Below are positions 17,727 to 25,957 of a DNA stretch of 42,520 bases, in pieces. Source of the DNA: Pseudoalteromonas atlantica (GTDB lineage Bacteria > Pseudomonadota > Gammaproteobacteria > Enterobacterales > Alteromonadaceae); assembly GCA_007988745.1 (NCBI GenBank), contig BJUT01000036.1, positions 1 to 42,520 of the forward strand, written 5' to 3'. Position numbers and translations under genes: made by a program. The notes beneath the pieces are model-generated. The model did no database searches. It saw only the letters and a program-made list of their open reading frames with translations, and had not been told where the DNA came from. Positions within the stretch are counted from its first letter, which is position 1, and each line of letters opens with the position of its first letter.

Positions 17727-17760
17727 AAAAACCACACCCTGTAAAGGGTGTGGTTTTTTT
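17727..17760 (+). terminator. Intrinsic terminator after katE
   Basis: AACCACACCCT (17730-17740) pairs with AGGGTGTGGTT (17745-17755) around GTAA, followed by T residues. Confidence 0.93.
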
Positions 17761-17813
17761 ATGGCTAACTGGTTATGGTATTAACTCTTAAACAGTAACT
17801 AATTGGATTTATT

Positions 17814-18284
17814 ATGAAGCTTAAAGGCGCTTGCCACTGTGGCAAAGTAACGTTTAGTGTGAGCTCTAAACACCCTTATCCTTATAACTTATGTTACTGC
17901 TCTATTTGTCGTAAAACGGCCGGCAGTGGCGGGTTTGTTATAAACTTGAACGCACAATACAGCACGCTTGAGGTTACAGGGCGTGAGCATATTACTATTT
18001 ATCATGCCAAAGTGGGTGATAAAACCAGCCCCGCTGAGCGCCATTTTTGTAAACACTGCAGCAGTAACTTGTGGTTATATGATTCGCGATGGCCTGAGCA
18101 AGTTCATCCCTTTGCTGGTGCAATAGACAGCGAATTACCCGTACCGCCAGAGCACACCCATTTAATGCTTGCTAGTAAGGCCAATTGGGTTACCCCGCAT
18201 ATCCAAAAGAATGATAAACAGTTTGATGAATACCCCGATGAAAGCATTGCAGCGTGGCACCAACGCTTAAACTTAGAGCAATAA
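17814..18284 (+). CDS. GFA/CENP-V domain protein (glutathione-dependent formaldehyde-activating-like)
   Basis: The 156-aa protein has the seven zinc-binding cysteines of the GFA fold: Cys7 and Cys9 in ACHCG, Cys27, Cys29 and Cys32 in CYCSICR, and Cys78 and Cys81 in FCKHC. The SNLWLYDSRWPEQVHPFAG stretch is typical of the C-terminal half. The founding enzyme was described as speeding S-hydroxymethylglutathione formation, but most family members have no proven activity, so only the fold is secure. It is a single gene converging on a periplasmic binding protein gene; only a weak CCCAG/CTGGG hairpin near 18330 separates them. Confidence 0.9.
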   Translation: MKLKGACHCGKVTFSVSSKHPYPYNLCYCSICRKTAGSGGFVINLNAQYSTLEVTGREHITIYHAKVGDKTSPAERHFCKHCSSNLWLYDSRWPEQVHPFAGAIDSELPVPPEHTHLMLASKANWVTPHIQKNDKQFDEYPDESIAAWHQRLNLEQ

Positions 18285-18349
18285 TACGCTGGCTAAAGTG
18301 CACTGCGTCGTACTTAAAAGGGCATAACTCCCAGTAACTGGGTAAAATT

Positions 18350-19366
18350 TTAATGATTAACAGTGCACTGTGAGGCGTTACTTTGTGTACAGTAATGAAA
18401 GTCGGTGTAGTAGTGAGATTGCGCAGGCTTTTTATTATATAAAATGTAGTCGTGCATTAGCTTAGTGCTCAAGCGGCCCATTTCAAAAGGGTTTTGCCCT
18501 ATGTTAGCCGAAGAGAGACCTCTGCTTAACACATTGAGCTGTATTTCTTCTGTATCGGCAGAAACAATAATAATGTCTTTATCGGCAATACGTTGCTTAA
18601 AAGGCGCTAAGGCATTTACGTAATGAGGGTTAAATTGTGCAAACCCCGCCACAGCTAAAAAAATGGGTGGGTTGTCCATTTTTAATAAATGCATTAACTG
18701 CTTTAGTGACTCTTCGCGCTTACCTAAGCTAAATAAGGGGCAGCGACTATGTTCGCGCCAGCCGTTTTTACCTGATAGGTGCGCTGTCGCTTGATCCGAC
18801 AGCGCATACCTAACCCCTGCAATACGCTTGTTTAAATTAGGGGTTGTATGGTGCCCCGACTGCATGCAAAGCGTATTATTTGCTTTGTTGGTCAGTTTTT
18901 TTACTTGCTCGCCTAAGGCAACGCCAAAGTCGAAGTTGTTACTGCCTACGTAGGCTAGGCGGTACTGTTGGTGTTTTTCTAGCAGGTCAGAATCAAACGT
19001 TATAACAGGAATGTTTTTACTTTTAAGCGCCATTAATGAACGAGTGACCAAATGCTGAGAATCGGTTGTTGCTACGATTAACCCATCTATTTCTTGGTCA
19101 ACTAACCTATTAATGACCATAGATTGGCTACGAATGTCTTGAAAGTCTTTTGGTCCATCGTACTTGCATTCTATTTCAGGGTGCTCATTGCTAAATTGCA
19201 AACAGCCTTTAAAGGCTTGCTGATAAAAAGAGTCGTTTTTTGTTTTACCTACAATGGCAATCACAACTTTAGCCACGCTTTGGTGGGCAAATAAAGCACA
19301 CCAGCTTAAAACTAAATACTTCAGAACTTTATACTTTTTAGCGGCTAGGCTAATTTTAGCTAACAT
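18350..19366 (-). CDS. Orphan periplasmic sugar-binding-type protein (Peripla_BP_4 / RbsB-like)
   Basis: I use the ATG at 19366, which has AGGAC six bases upstream. The 338-aa product has a signal peptide ending near SVAK (about residue 33). A type I periplasmic binding fold follows: VVIAIVGKTKNDSFYQQAFKG, then IDGLIVATTDSQ, IPVITFDSD and LAYVGSNNFDFG in lobe one, and a second lobe ending SANIGQNPFEMG. No ABC permease or ATPase lies nearby. It may feed a distant transporter or, like TorT or LuxP, a sensor kinase. Two Cys pairs (for example in ECKYDG and HYCTQSNASQC) could form disulfides. Confidence 0.8.
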   Translation of the reverse strand: MLAKISLAAKKYKVLKYLVLSWCALFAHQSVAKVVIAIVGKTKNDSFYQQAFKGCLQFSNEHPEIECKYDGPKDFQDIRSQSMVINRLVDQEIDGLIVATTDSQHLVTRSLMALKSKNIPVITFDSDLLEKHQQYRLAYVGSNNFDFGVALGEQVKKLTNKANNTLCMQSGHHTTPNLNKRIAGVRYALSDQATAHLSGKNGWREHSRCPLFSLGKREESLKQLMHLLKMDNPPIFLAVAGFAQFNPHYVNALAPFKQRIADKDIIIVSADTEEIQLNVLSRGLSSANIGQNPFEMGRLSTKLMHDYILYNKKPAQSHYYTDFHYCTQSNASQCTVNH

Positions 19367-19536
19367 TATAAAAGTCCTAAGCAAATAAAAGTAAGATATA
19401 TATTACAGCTAGTATAGTTATTGACCACAAATTGGCTAATTTAATTATAGTGACTTAAATGAGTTAACACGTTGAAAGAAGTGTTTTTAACCTATAGGCT
19501 AAATACATACACCCATAAAAAATAATGGAGAGCGTT

Positions 19537-20010
19537 ATGACTGTTTCAGCAATTCCCAAAGGGTTTAGTTCGGTAACACCGTACTTAATTATAGAAGGTG
19601 CTCAGCAAGCTATTTGTTTTTATCGTGATGCATTTAATGCGCAGTTAGTAATGCAAATGCCGCTACCAGAGGGCGGTATAGCCCATGCTGAAATTATAAT
19701 TGGCGACTCCCATATTATGATTTCGGACTCATGCCCGGACGAGTCATTTAAAAGCCCCAATGCACTTGGTGGCACACCGGTAAGTTTAATGCTTTACGTA
19801 GAAGATGTAGACAGCGTATTTAAAAAGGCAATTGAACTTGGCGCTACAGAAGTACGCCCAGTGCACGACCAGTTTTACGGTGATAGAGCCGGCACCCTAC
19901 AAGACCCATTCGGGCATATTTGGACCATAGGCACCCATAAAGAAGATTTAAGTGAGCAAGAAATTAACCAACGAATGGCCGACTTAATGTCAAAAGAGCA
20001 AGATGCTTAG
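19537..20010 (+). CDS. VOC superfamily protein (PhnB/glyoxalase-like)
   Basis: I start at the ATG at 19537, since GGAG lies six bases before it; an ATG 12 bases earlier overlaps that site. The 157-aa product has two beta-alpha-beta-beta-beta modules: VTPYLIIEGAQQAICFYRDAF opens the first and VSLMLYVEDVDSVFKKAIELGA the second, ending in DPFGHIWTIGTH. This is the PhnB-like branch of the VOC fold. Members range from bleomycin-binding to isomerases, so function is open. It is monocistronic and converges on the DUF6515 gene with 31 bases between. Confidence 0.88.
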   Translation: MTVSAIPKGFSSVTPYLIIEGAQQAICFYRDAFNAQLVMQMPLPEGGIAHAEIIIGDSHIMISDSCPDESFKSPNALGGTPVSLMLYVEDVDSVFKKAIELGATEVRPVHDQFYGDRAGTLQDPFGHIWTIGTHKEDLSEQEINQRMADLMSKEQDA

Positions 20011-20041
20011 CGCAACTTGCCCTGCGTTTGAGCTAAATTGT

Positions 20042-20809
20042 TTACCCTAAATTTATCGCTAAATATTTTATTTCGTCACCGTTTATTTGCGGTAAAAAAT
20101 AAATATCTTGGTACTTAAAATATTGTTGATCGTTAATCGTGACTGCCTCTGCCGAAATAGGGAGGGTGTCGTAGGTTTGCCCTAAATCATAATTTTTAGC
20201 ACTGCCTACCTTAATAGCCTGATTAACTACTATTTTAGGCTCATCAACTACTCTATAGCCATTATTATCTGCCACGTAATATACATTTTGGTAGGCATAG
20301 TAAGTGGTATTATGGCGTTTAAAGTGTGAATAATGCCTTGGTAGAGAGCGTATTCTTAAGCCTCTTGGTGGCTTAACTACGTGGTAGCCTCTTTTTGCTT
20401 TTCTGTAGTAAATACCATCACTAAATGTAAACGTAATGCCATTAAATCTGATTGAAGCACTATTGCGCGGTAAATGATTAAAATAATGCCCAGGCCGGTA
20501 GGTCACTACGTTGTGGCGATTATGTTTAAAATAATTACGAGTGCGTTGCTGCTGTTTGTAATGGGCAACTTTGCGCTTTTGCTCTTTGCGGTGCTCGCGT
20601 TTGGCTTGTTTGCGCTCTTTACGGTCGTTTTTTTTATATTCTATACGCTGTTTTTTGTCATCGCGGCGCTCATCTCGTTTGTATTCGATGCGTTTTGCGC
20701 GCTCATTATTAAAACTTTTTGCGTGTTCTCGCTCATTGGGTGCTGCATATGCAGCGCCAGATACTGCACTTATGGCAAGTAGAGCAGGGAGTAATTGAGT
20801 CAGTTCCAT
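20042..20809 (-). CDS. DUF6515 family exported protein with basic N-terminal region
   Basis: The 255-aa product has a signal peptide ending AYA at about residue 22. A highly charged Lys/Arg/Glu-rich stretch (25-90) follows, probably an extended helix or a polyanion-binding segment. The C-terminal part carries repeated beta units with YY or YF motifs (FSDGIYYRKAKRGYHVV, YQNVYYVADNNGYRVV, YQDIYFLPQINGDEIKY) typical of DUF6515. The repeats suggest a small cell-surface binding module; no function is known. GAGG precedes the ATG. It is monocistronic. Confidence 0.8.
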   Translation of the reverse strand: MELTQLLPALLAISAVSGAAYAAPNEREHAKSFNNERAKRIEYKRDERRDDKKQRIEYKKNDRKERKQAKREHRKEQKRKVAHYKQQQRTRNYFKHNRHNVVTYRPGHYFNHLPRNSASIRFNGITFTFSDGIYYRKAKRGYHVVKPPRGLRIRSLPRHYSHFKRHNTTYYAYQNVYYVADNNGYRVVDEPKIVVNQAIKVGSAKNYDLGQTYDTLPISAEAVTINDQQYFKYQDIYFLPQINGDEIKYLAINLG

Positions 20810-21009
20810 ACTAGTGCCTCGTGTATGTTGTTACATAACTGGGTTCAATACTAGCGCTTTAAACTGAATGGTAACTGACATGTAACCGATAACAGGGGCG
20901 TGTTTACAGCTTTTTACTAACGTTTACTGTTCTTGACACAAGCCAACGTTTTCTCACATTTTTGACGATTTTAGGAACTTTTATAGGCTATAAGTTGCGT
21001 AACTAATTG

Positions 21010-21040
21010 TTACGGCAAGTGCTTTTAACACTTGCCGTAA
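21010..21040. repeat. Perfect 12-bp inverted repeat (hairpin)
   Basis: TTACGGCAAGTG (21010-21021) pairs perfectly with CACTTGCCGTAA (21029-21040) around a 7-nt loop. The plus-strand tail is TTTAT only, so it is a weak terminator at best. It could alternatively end minus-strand transcripts of the YHYH gene. Confidence 0.85.
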
Positions 21041-21090
21041 TTTATAATTAGCCTGAATTATTGGATAATAAATCTATCTCGAGCAGCTAT

Positions 21091-21167
21091 TTTCAGTGCT
21101 AACCGCGCTTAATTTATTTGCAATAGGCCAGCTATTGACGCGTAAATTTGCCTTATTTTCACTGAAA
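21091..21167. repeat. Three nested inverted repeats
   Basis: TTTCAGTG (21091-21098) pairs with CACTGAAA (21160-21167). AATTTA (21111-21116) pairs with TAAATT (21143-21148). CAATAG (21121-21126) pairs with CTATTG (21132-21137) around GCCAG. Shared order and centre suggest one long interrupted hairpin. Confidence 0.7.
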
Positions 21168-21244
21168 GTTTCTGGCTAGAAAATAAACTTAAATATCATT
21201 ATGGTTCAATATGTTAGTAAATCTCTAACCAGAGTTCAGGTTAA

Positions 21245-22540
21245 TTAGCGTTTAGGTTTTTCGGGTAGGGCTGCTTTTAGTTGCTCCGGTGTTACGTTAA
21301 GTGCCTTTGCTACAACCGTTAAATCGGCATTAGGGCCGCCGGCTTTTTGCATTGCTTGCATAAGCACTTTTTCGCTAACGCCTAGTTTGTTAGCTGCCTC
21401 AGCAAACCCCGGTGGCGACATGCCGTCGTTAGGGCCACCCGCTTTTGGACCGCCACCACCTGGTGGTTCATGGCGAGATATTTTAGTGCCTTCAGGTGGC
21501 TTAGCCCCTACACCTGCTTGTGCTGTGGTCATAAAGTTGTTTTGTGCAACCACACCTTTTAAGCATTTAGGTAAGTTAGGGAATGTATTACTTGCATGGT
21601 AGTGGTAAGTAACTATGCCGCTTTCACCCACGGGGCCTGTGTGGCCATTACAGCTATCAAGCTCGGTTGGGGATGTACCATCAATTTCTTGGCTTCCGTA
21701 AATTGGGTAGCCATCAAAGCCATAACCAAATAGGGCGCTTGGCTTTTGCGTTAAATTATTACAGTTAGCGTTTACATGTTCGTGTTTATATACGCTGTCT
21801 ATATCACTAGCGGTGCCGTGGTAGTGGTACCAACCGCCCGGATCAATATGACCTGCGCACGTATCAAGCGCGGGTAAATGCCCAGTATGTTGCACACTTG
21901 GCGCATCCGAAAAAATAGGCACACCCGCAAGCGCTATACCCACTTTAGATACAGTGCCCAACGCTGTTGATTGCTCAGACATAACAGGGTGCAGTGGTAA
22001 AAGGGCGGTAATTTCTACGCTTTTATCTACCGATACATTAATACATGCATGATCAACGGTTGGGCGAATGGTCGCGTTATCAACAATATGCACTTTGCCG
22101 TCTTCATCGTAAAAGGTAAACCCTTGCTCGTTAAGCATGTTTAAAAATGCTTTATCTAACCTATATAGCCCCGCATCGGTGCCATCCCAATCCCAAATTC
22201 CACCTACGTCGTCGAGTGTTTCTGGGCAAAAAGGGCCGACTTCAATATTGTCTGGCTGATATTTTAAAACCACTTGAGCACACTGAGTTTGTAGGCCGTT
22301 TTCAAGCGTGCACTCTACAGTTTGTGGCAGCTTTACCATGGCTTTAATATTAAAATCATTGGTATTAATAAGCGTGTTTTTAGCGCTTTTAGCTTCTGGG
22401 GAGGCAGGTGTACTTTCGCTTTTTATCTGCTCGCCACATGCAGTTAAAAGTACCGTGGCACTAAGCAGGCAAAATGCGAGCTTAGTTTTTGTAGTGTTAA
22501 CGCTAGGCGCTTTTAAACGACTTCGTTTAATTGTTCTCAT
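21245..22540 (-). CDS. YHYH-domain lipoprotein
   Basis: I start at the ATG at 22540, with GGGGTAAG just upstream. The 431-aa product has an unusually long basic n-region, then a lipobox LLTAC with Cys35, so it should be a lipoprotein. The central region holds the YHYH signature twice (GGWYHYHGTASD and IVTYHYHASN) with GYGFDGYPIYG between and several Cys that may pair. The His-rich motifs suggest metal binding, but the domain has no established role. The C-terminus has a Gly/Pro-rich linker and two short helical repeats (LGVSEKVLMQAM and LNVTPEQLKAAL). It is monocistronic. Confidence 0.82.
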   Translation of the reverse strand: MRTIKRSRLKAPSVNTTKTKLAFCLLSATVLLTACGEQIKSESTPASPEAKSAKNTLINTNDFNIKAMVKLPQTVECTLENGLQTQCAQVVLKYQPDNIEVGPFCPETLDDVGGIWDWDGTDAGLYRLDKAFLNMLNEQGFTFYDEDGKVHIVDNATIRPTVDHACINVSVDKSVEITALLPLHPVMSEQSTALGTVSKVGIALAGVPIFSDAPSVQHTGHLPALDTCAGHIDPGGWYHYHGTASDIDSVYKHEHVNANCNNLTQKPSALFGYGFDGYPIYGSQEIDGTSPTELDSCNGHTGPVGESGIVTYHYHASNTFPNLPKCLKGVVAQNNFMTTAQAGVGAKPPEGTKISRHEPPGGGGPKAGGPNDGMSPPGFAEAANKLGVSEKVLMQAMQKAGGPNADLTVVAKALNVTPEQLKAALPEKPKR

Positions 22541-22839
22541 ACTTACCCCAAAACGATTTATATACGAAGGTTTTAGTATGGCAATAAATTGTGCAAATAA
22601 AATGAAAGTTTTAAAAGAGATAATGATATGTTTGAGATGCATGGCTAGCTTTTAATTAACATTATTGGGAGTTGTTATTAAGTTATTTAATAAACTTACA
22701 CGATTAAATACGAAGTATAAAAGTACAAGTTAGCAACTGCTGTTTTTACTTGCCCAAGGTTTACCAATAAAGCTCCATATATTTAAAGCGCAAAAAGCAC
22801 AAACCTAGGTTTGTGCTTTTATATTTTACGGTTAAATAA
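22541..22839. other. Region between the LysR and YHYH genes
   Basis: About 300 AT-rich bases hold the YHYH promoter and the perfect palindrome that ends the LysR gene. I see no other feature. Confidence 0.5.
22793..22820 (-). terminator. 28-bp perfect palindrome serving as terminator of the LysR gene
   Basis: AAAAGCACAAACC (22793-22805) pairs with GGTTTGTGCTTTT (22808-22820) across a central TA. T runs follow on the minus strand. It sits 20 bases after the LysR stop. Confidence 0.85.
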
Positions 22840-23736
22840 TTATATTTTTTCCCAGTAGGGTTCGTCACCAAAGTAGCCGCTAAAGTAGTCTATAAAGGCC
22901 CTTACTTTTGGTGCTAATAAACGCGAACTTGGGTAAACACTCCAAATAGCGGTGTCGGATGCAAGTGGGTAGTCTTGTAAAATTTGTACCAGCTCACCAC
23001 TTTGTAGTTTTTTATAGGCACACCAGCTCGACATTAACGTAATACCTAGGCCTTGCACGCACGCGTCGCGCACCGCTTCACCGTTATCGGCTTGTAATAC
23101 GTTATTGGTTTTAATGTTTTGTGTGCCCTCGGGTGTAATAAACGACCACGTAGTTAAACCATGTAAATTAACACAGGTATGATTTTTTAAATCTTGCGGT
23201 GTTGTTGGGGTGCCGTGTTTTGCAAGGTAATTAGGCGATGCGCAAATTAAGCGTTTATCGCGGGCAACCTTTCGGGCTATAAGGGTTGAGTCGTTTAATG
23301 CGGCGTCGCGTATTGCTATATCAAAACCTCCGCCAACCATATCAATAATGCTATCGCTTAAGCGTAAATCAATTGTCAGGTCGGGGTATTGCTCAATAAA
23401 TCCAGCCAATGCAGGAATAATATGCATACGCCCGAACGAAGCAGGAGCAGTAATGCGCAATTTTCCTTGTGGAGTTACACTGCCAATACCTACCGAGGCG
23501 CGTGCCATTTCAACATTGGCAAGCACTTCCTCGGCGTGGGGTAAAAAAGCTTGGCCCTCTTCGGTTAGCGATACTTTTCGGGTTGTACGATGAATAAGTT
23601 TAACGCCGAGCGTTTCTTCAAGCTTATTCATTTGGGCACTAGAAACCGCGGCCGACAAACCTAACTCCTTGCCAGCTAAGCTAATATTATGTGTTGTTGC
23701 GATTCTGACAAACAGATTTAAATGGGCAATGTTCAT
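22840..23736 (-). CDS. LysR-type transcriptional regulator
   Basis: The 298-aa product has the winged-helix DNA-binding domain at residues 1-60 (LFVRIATTHNISLAGKELGL then SSAQMNKLEETLGVKLIHRT) and a periplasmic-binding-like effector domain (about 85-295). The series GRMHIIPALAGFIEQYPDLTI, FDIAIRDAALNDSTLIARKV and GLGITLMSSWCAYKKL is typical of the CrgA/AaeR-like group with broad substrates. I use the ATG at 23736; an upstream TTG at 23751 is also possible and neither has a good ribosome binding site. It is divergent from the MATE gene and may control it; effector unknown. Confidence 0.9.
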   Translation of the reverse strand: MNIAHLNLFVRIATTHNISLAGKELGLSAAVSSAQMNKLEETLGVKLIHRTTRKVSLTEEGQAFLPHAEEVLANVEMARASVGIGSVTPQGKLRITAPASFGRMHIIPALAGFIEQYPDLTIDLRLSDSIIDMVGGGFDIAIRDAALNDSTLIARKVARDKRLICASPNYLAKHGTPTTPQDLKNHTCVNLHGLTTWSFITPEGTQNIKTNNVLQADNGEAVRDACVQGLGITLMSSWCAYKKLQSGELVQILQDYPLASDTAIWSVYPSSRLLAPKVRAFIDYFSGYFGDEPYWEKI

Positions 23737-23776
23737 TATCAAATTTTTCAATAAACTGATTATTTAAACAACTATA

Positions 23777-23805
23777 TTATCAATACTTAGTTGTGTAAAT
23801 ATACT
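23777..23805 (+). promoter_or_regulatory. Predicted sigma-70 promoter of the MATE gene
   Basis: TTATCA (23777-23782), a 17-base spacer, then TATACT (23800-23805), five of six matches at -10. Transcription would begin near 23812, about 97 bases before the MATE ATG and just ahead of a terminator hairpin. Confidence 0.6.
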
Positions 23806-23834
23806 AGCAGCTTATTCATTGTGACTTTTCCTGT

Positions 23835-23862
23835 GGCGCTTACTATAAGCGCCTTTTTTTTC
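23835..23862 (+). terminator. Intrinsic terminator inside the MATE leader
   Basis: GGCGCTTA (23835-23842) pairs with TAAGCGCC (23846-23853) and is followed by eight or more T. It faces the plus strand and no gene ends upstream on that strand, so it acts on the leader transcript: attenuation, or the end of a very short RNA. Confidence 0.85.
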
Positions 23863-23908
23863 GGTATTTTTCTCGTTTAAATTTTTAAGTTTAGAGTGAG
23901 CCTGCCTT

Positions 23909-25246
23909 ATGAGCCGTAATACATCATTACTTTTAAAGTATTTATTTAAGCAAACCTGGCCTATGTTGGTTGGCTTGTTTTCTATTATGGGAAGCCAGCT
24001 GGTTGATAGTATTTTTATTGCTAAGCTAGGCGCTGAGCCGCTCGCTGTAGTTGCCTTTAGTATTGCTATTTTTCAGGTAATTGTGGGAGTACAAGTAGGC
24101 TTAGGTATTGCGGCAACTGCGACCATTTCTACTGCACTTGGGGAAAATAAAGTTCACTACGCACGCTACTTAGGTAGTTTAATCGTACTTATTGGCACCG
24201 TAATAGTAACGCTATTGTGCTTGGCGTTGTGGCTTTTTCAGCAGCCTATAATTTTAGCGCTGGGTGCAACGCCTTCGTTATTTAATTTAACTGAGCTTTA
24301 CTGGTTGCCTTGGCTAATAAGCTGCTGGCTTGGAGCGCTGCTTTATTTTGGTTACAGCATTTGCCGTGCTCATAACGAAACCTTATTGCCTGGGCGAATT
24401 ATGGTGCTAACCAGCGTGTTAAATATAGCGCTCGATCCATTGTTTATGTTTACCTTTGATATGGAGTTAGCGGGTGCTGCATGGGCAAGCTGTGTTGCTT
24501 TTTCAATAGGCTTAGTAGTGGTGTTTTACACGCTTATTAAACGAGAACTTGTAACCTTTGATGTTTTAAAAAACTGCACTGGGCAGGCAATAAAAGCCAT
24601 TGCAAAAATGATGGCGCCAGCTTTACTTTCACAGTTTATTCCGCCTATTTCAGCCATGATAGTAACGGCATTGATTGCCGTGTATGGTGGGTTTGCTGTA
24701 GCAGCTTGGGGGCTTGCAAACCGTATTGAATATATTGCGATTATTTTAATTTTAGCGCTTACCATGGCGCTGCCCCCCATTGTTGGAAATTTAAAAGGGC
24801 GGGGCGAGCTTAGGCAAATATTAAGCGTAGTAAAACTTGCGTGCGGTTTTGTAATTGGCATACAAATTTTATTAGCGGTTATTATGCTAGGTGTGGCTAA
24901 CCCGCTTGCAAATGCGCTTAGCAATAATAGTGAAATAGTAGCTAACCTAACAGATTACTTTGCATTTGTGCCTCTGAGCTACGCGGCTTTGGGTGTATGT
25001 ATGATCACGGTATCGGTATGTAACGCGCTGGGCTTTGCGACCACGGCCTTATTTATCTCCATATTGCGGCTATTTTTGTGTTACTTACCACTACTTTGGT
25101 TAGGCTCGTATTTTTACGGTTTAACAGGGTTATTTATCGGTATGGCATGCGGTAATACCTTGTCGGGTATTGTGGGTTGGCAGCTTTTTAAGCAGCAATA
25201 TAAGCGATTAACAACACACGTTAGCGTGCGCTCAAGCACTGTTTAA
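23909..25246 (+). CDS. MATE family multidrug efflux pump
   Basis: The 445-aa product has twelve membrane segments in two homologous halves, the MATE layout. The first helix holds the QTWPMLVGLFSIMGSQLVDSIFIAKLG signature region, including a conserved Pro in the first helix and VDSIF. MATE pumps expel cationic drugs or metabolites using Na+ or H+ gradients; coupling ion and substrate cannot be read here. Its leader contains a promoter and a terminator within about 100 bases, and a LysR gene is divergent to it, so both transcriptional control and read-through control are possible. Confidence 0.92.
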   Translation: MSRNTSLLLKYLFKQTWPMLVGLFSIMGSQLVDSIFIAKLGAEPLAVVAFSIAIFQVIVGVQVGLGIAATATISTALGENKVHYARYLGSLIVLIGTVIVTLLCLALWLFQQPIILALGATPSLFNLTELYWLPWLISCWLGALLYFGYSICRAHNETLLPGRIMVLTSVLNIALDPLFMFTFDMELAGAAWASCVAFSIGLVVVFYTLIKRELVTFDVLKNCTGQAIKAIAKMMAPALLSQFIPPISAMIVTALIAVYGGFAVAAWGLANRIEYIAIILILALTMALPPIVGNLKGRGELRQILSVVKLACGFVIGIQILLAVIMLGVANPLANALSNNSEIVANLTDYFAFVPLSYAALGVCMITVSVCNALGFATTALFISILRLFLCYLPLLWLGSYFYGLTGLFIGMACGNTLSGIVGWQLFKQQYKRLTTHVSVRSSTV

Positions 25247-25413
25247 TTATCAATATATTGAAGAAAGTTATTCCACTTAAATTGCAATTATCAAAATAGT
25301 TAAATGCAATTAGTATGCACCTCATTGAATCATTGCTTAATCTATAGCAGCTAAATTTGCTGTGTTTAGGTCAAGCAATTGCAATAAAAATAGAGCTGCT
25401 TGAGGTGAATAAC

Positions 25414-25941
25414 ATGAAACTTTATAAATTGTTTTTAATAGCTATAACGCTATACGCAGGCGCTGCAACGGCTGCACAAGATTACTTTTCGATGAGCTAT
25501 ATTCAAGGTGAAGGAGACGTGCGAGGGATTAAGGTGGCTTATCAATATGCCTTAGATTATCAAATAGAAGGCTTTGAAGAGCTAGAGATTTACCTAGAAG
25601 CCAATGCTAACTTTTTTGAATACGATGACCCAAAACGCTACGACGCTAATTTAGGCTTATCGCTTTCGCCTGTTATTTTTTATCCTATTGGCAGTATTGC
25701 TGGGAACCGCGTTTTTGCCGAGTTTGGTATTGGTTTAAGCTTATTAGACGACACCAAATTTGCGGGAAAAAACATAAGCACACATTACCAGTTTGAAGAC
25801 CGCCTAGGCATTGCCATGAAATTTGGTGAGGCTGAGCAACATAGCGTCTCACTTAAGTATTTTCATTATTCAAACGCTGGTATCAAAAAGCCTAACCCAG
25901 GCCTCGATTTTATATCGCTAAGCTACTCACGCGCACTTTAG
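25414..25941 (+). CDS. pagL: PagL-type lipid A 3-O-deacylase
   Basis: PagL removes the 3-O acyl chain from lipid A at the outer membrane. I start at the ATG at 25414, with GAGGTG before it and a clean signal peptide ending TAAA; the ORF reaches further up without a ribosome binding site. The 175-aa precursor matches the family length. The active-site block is FHYSNAGIKKPNPG: His151 and Ser153 fit the catalytic pair. The acidic third residue, Glu in P. aeruginosa PagL, seems to be Asp165 by spacing (tentative). The last strand ends in an aromatic/hydrophobic pattern as in barrels. It converges on the peroxidase gene with a hairpin over its stop codon. Confidence 0.88.
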   Translation: MKLYKLFLIAITLYAGAATAAQDYFSMSYIQGEGDVRGIKVAYQYALDYQIEGFEELEIYLEANANFFEYDDPKRYDANLGLSLSPVIFYPIGSIAGNRVFAEFGIGLSLLDDTKFAGKNISTHYQFEDRLGIAMKFGEAEQHSVSLKYFHYSNAGIKKPNPGLDFISLSYSRAL

Positions 25942-25953
25942 GTGAGTAGCTTA
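25919..25953. terminator. Perfect 12-bp hairpin spanning the pagL stop codon
   Basis: TAAGCTACTCAC (25919-25930) pairs with GTGAGTAGCTTA (25942-25953). The loop contains the pagL stop. T-tracts are weak, so termination is plausible in both directions rather than strong. Confidence 0.7.
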
Positions 25954-25957
25954 CTAT

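Larger units (their letters stand above)
20810..21244. other. Gene-free region with promoter-like hexamers and two inverted-repeat structures
   Basis: This 435-base stretch lies between the start of the DUF6515 gene and the end of the YHYH gene, both on the minus strand. On the plus strand there are TTGACA (20933-20938) and TTGACG with a weak TAGGCT 16 bases on (20962-20989), then the hairpin at 21010-21040 and the nested inverted repeat at 21091-21167. It could encode a structured RNA, but no clear terminator closes it. Confidence 0.45.

Noticed and set aside
18330..18342. CCCAG/CTGGG hairpin between the GFA and binding-protein genes
   Set aside because: Five pairs with a poor T-tract; not strong enough to call a terminator.
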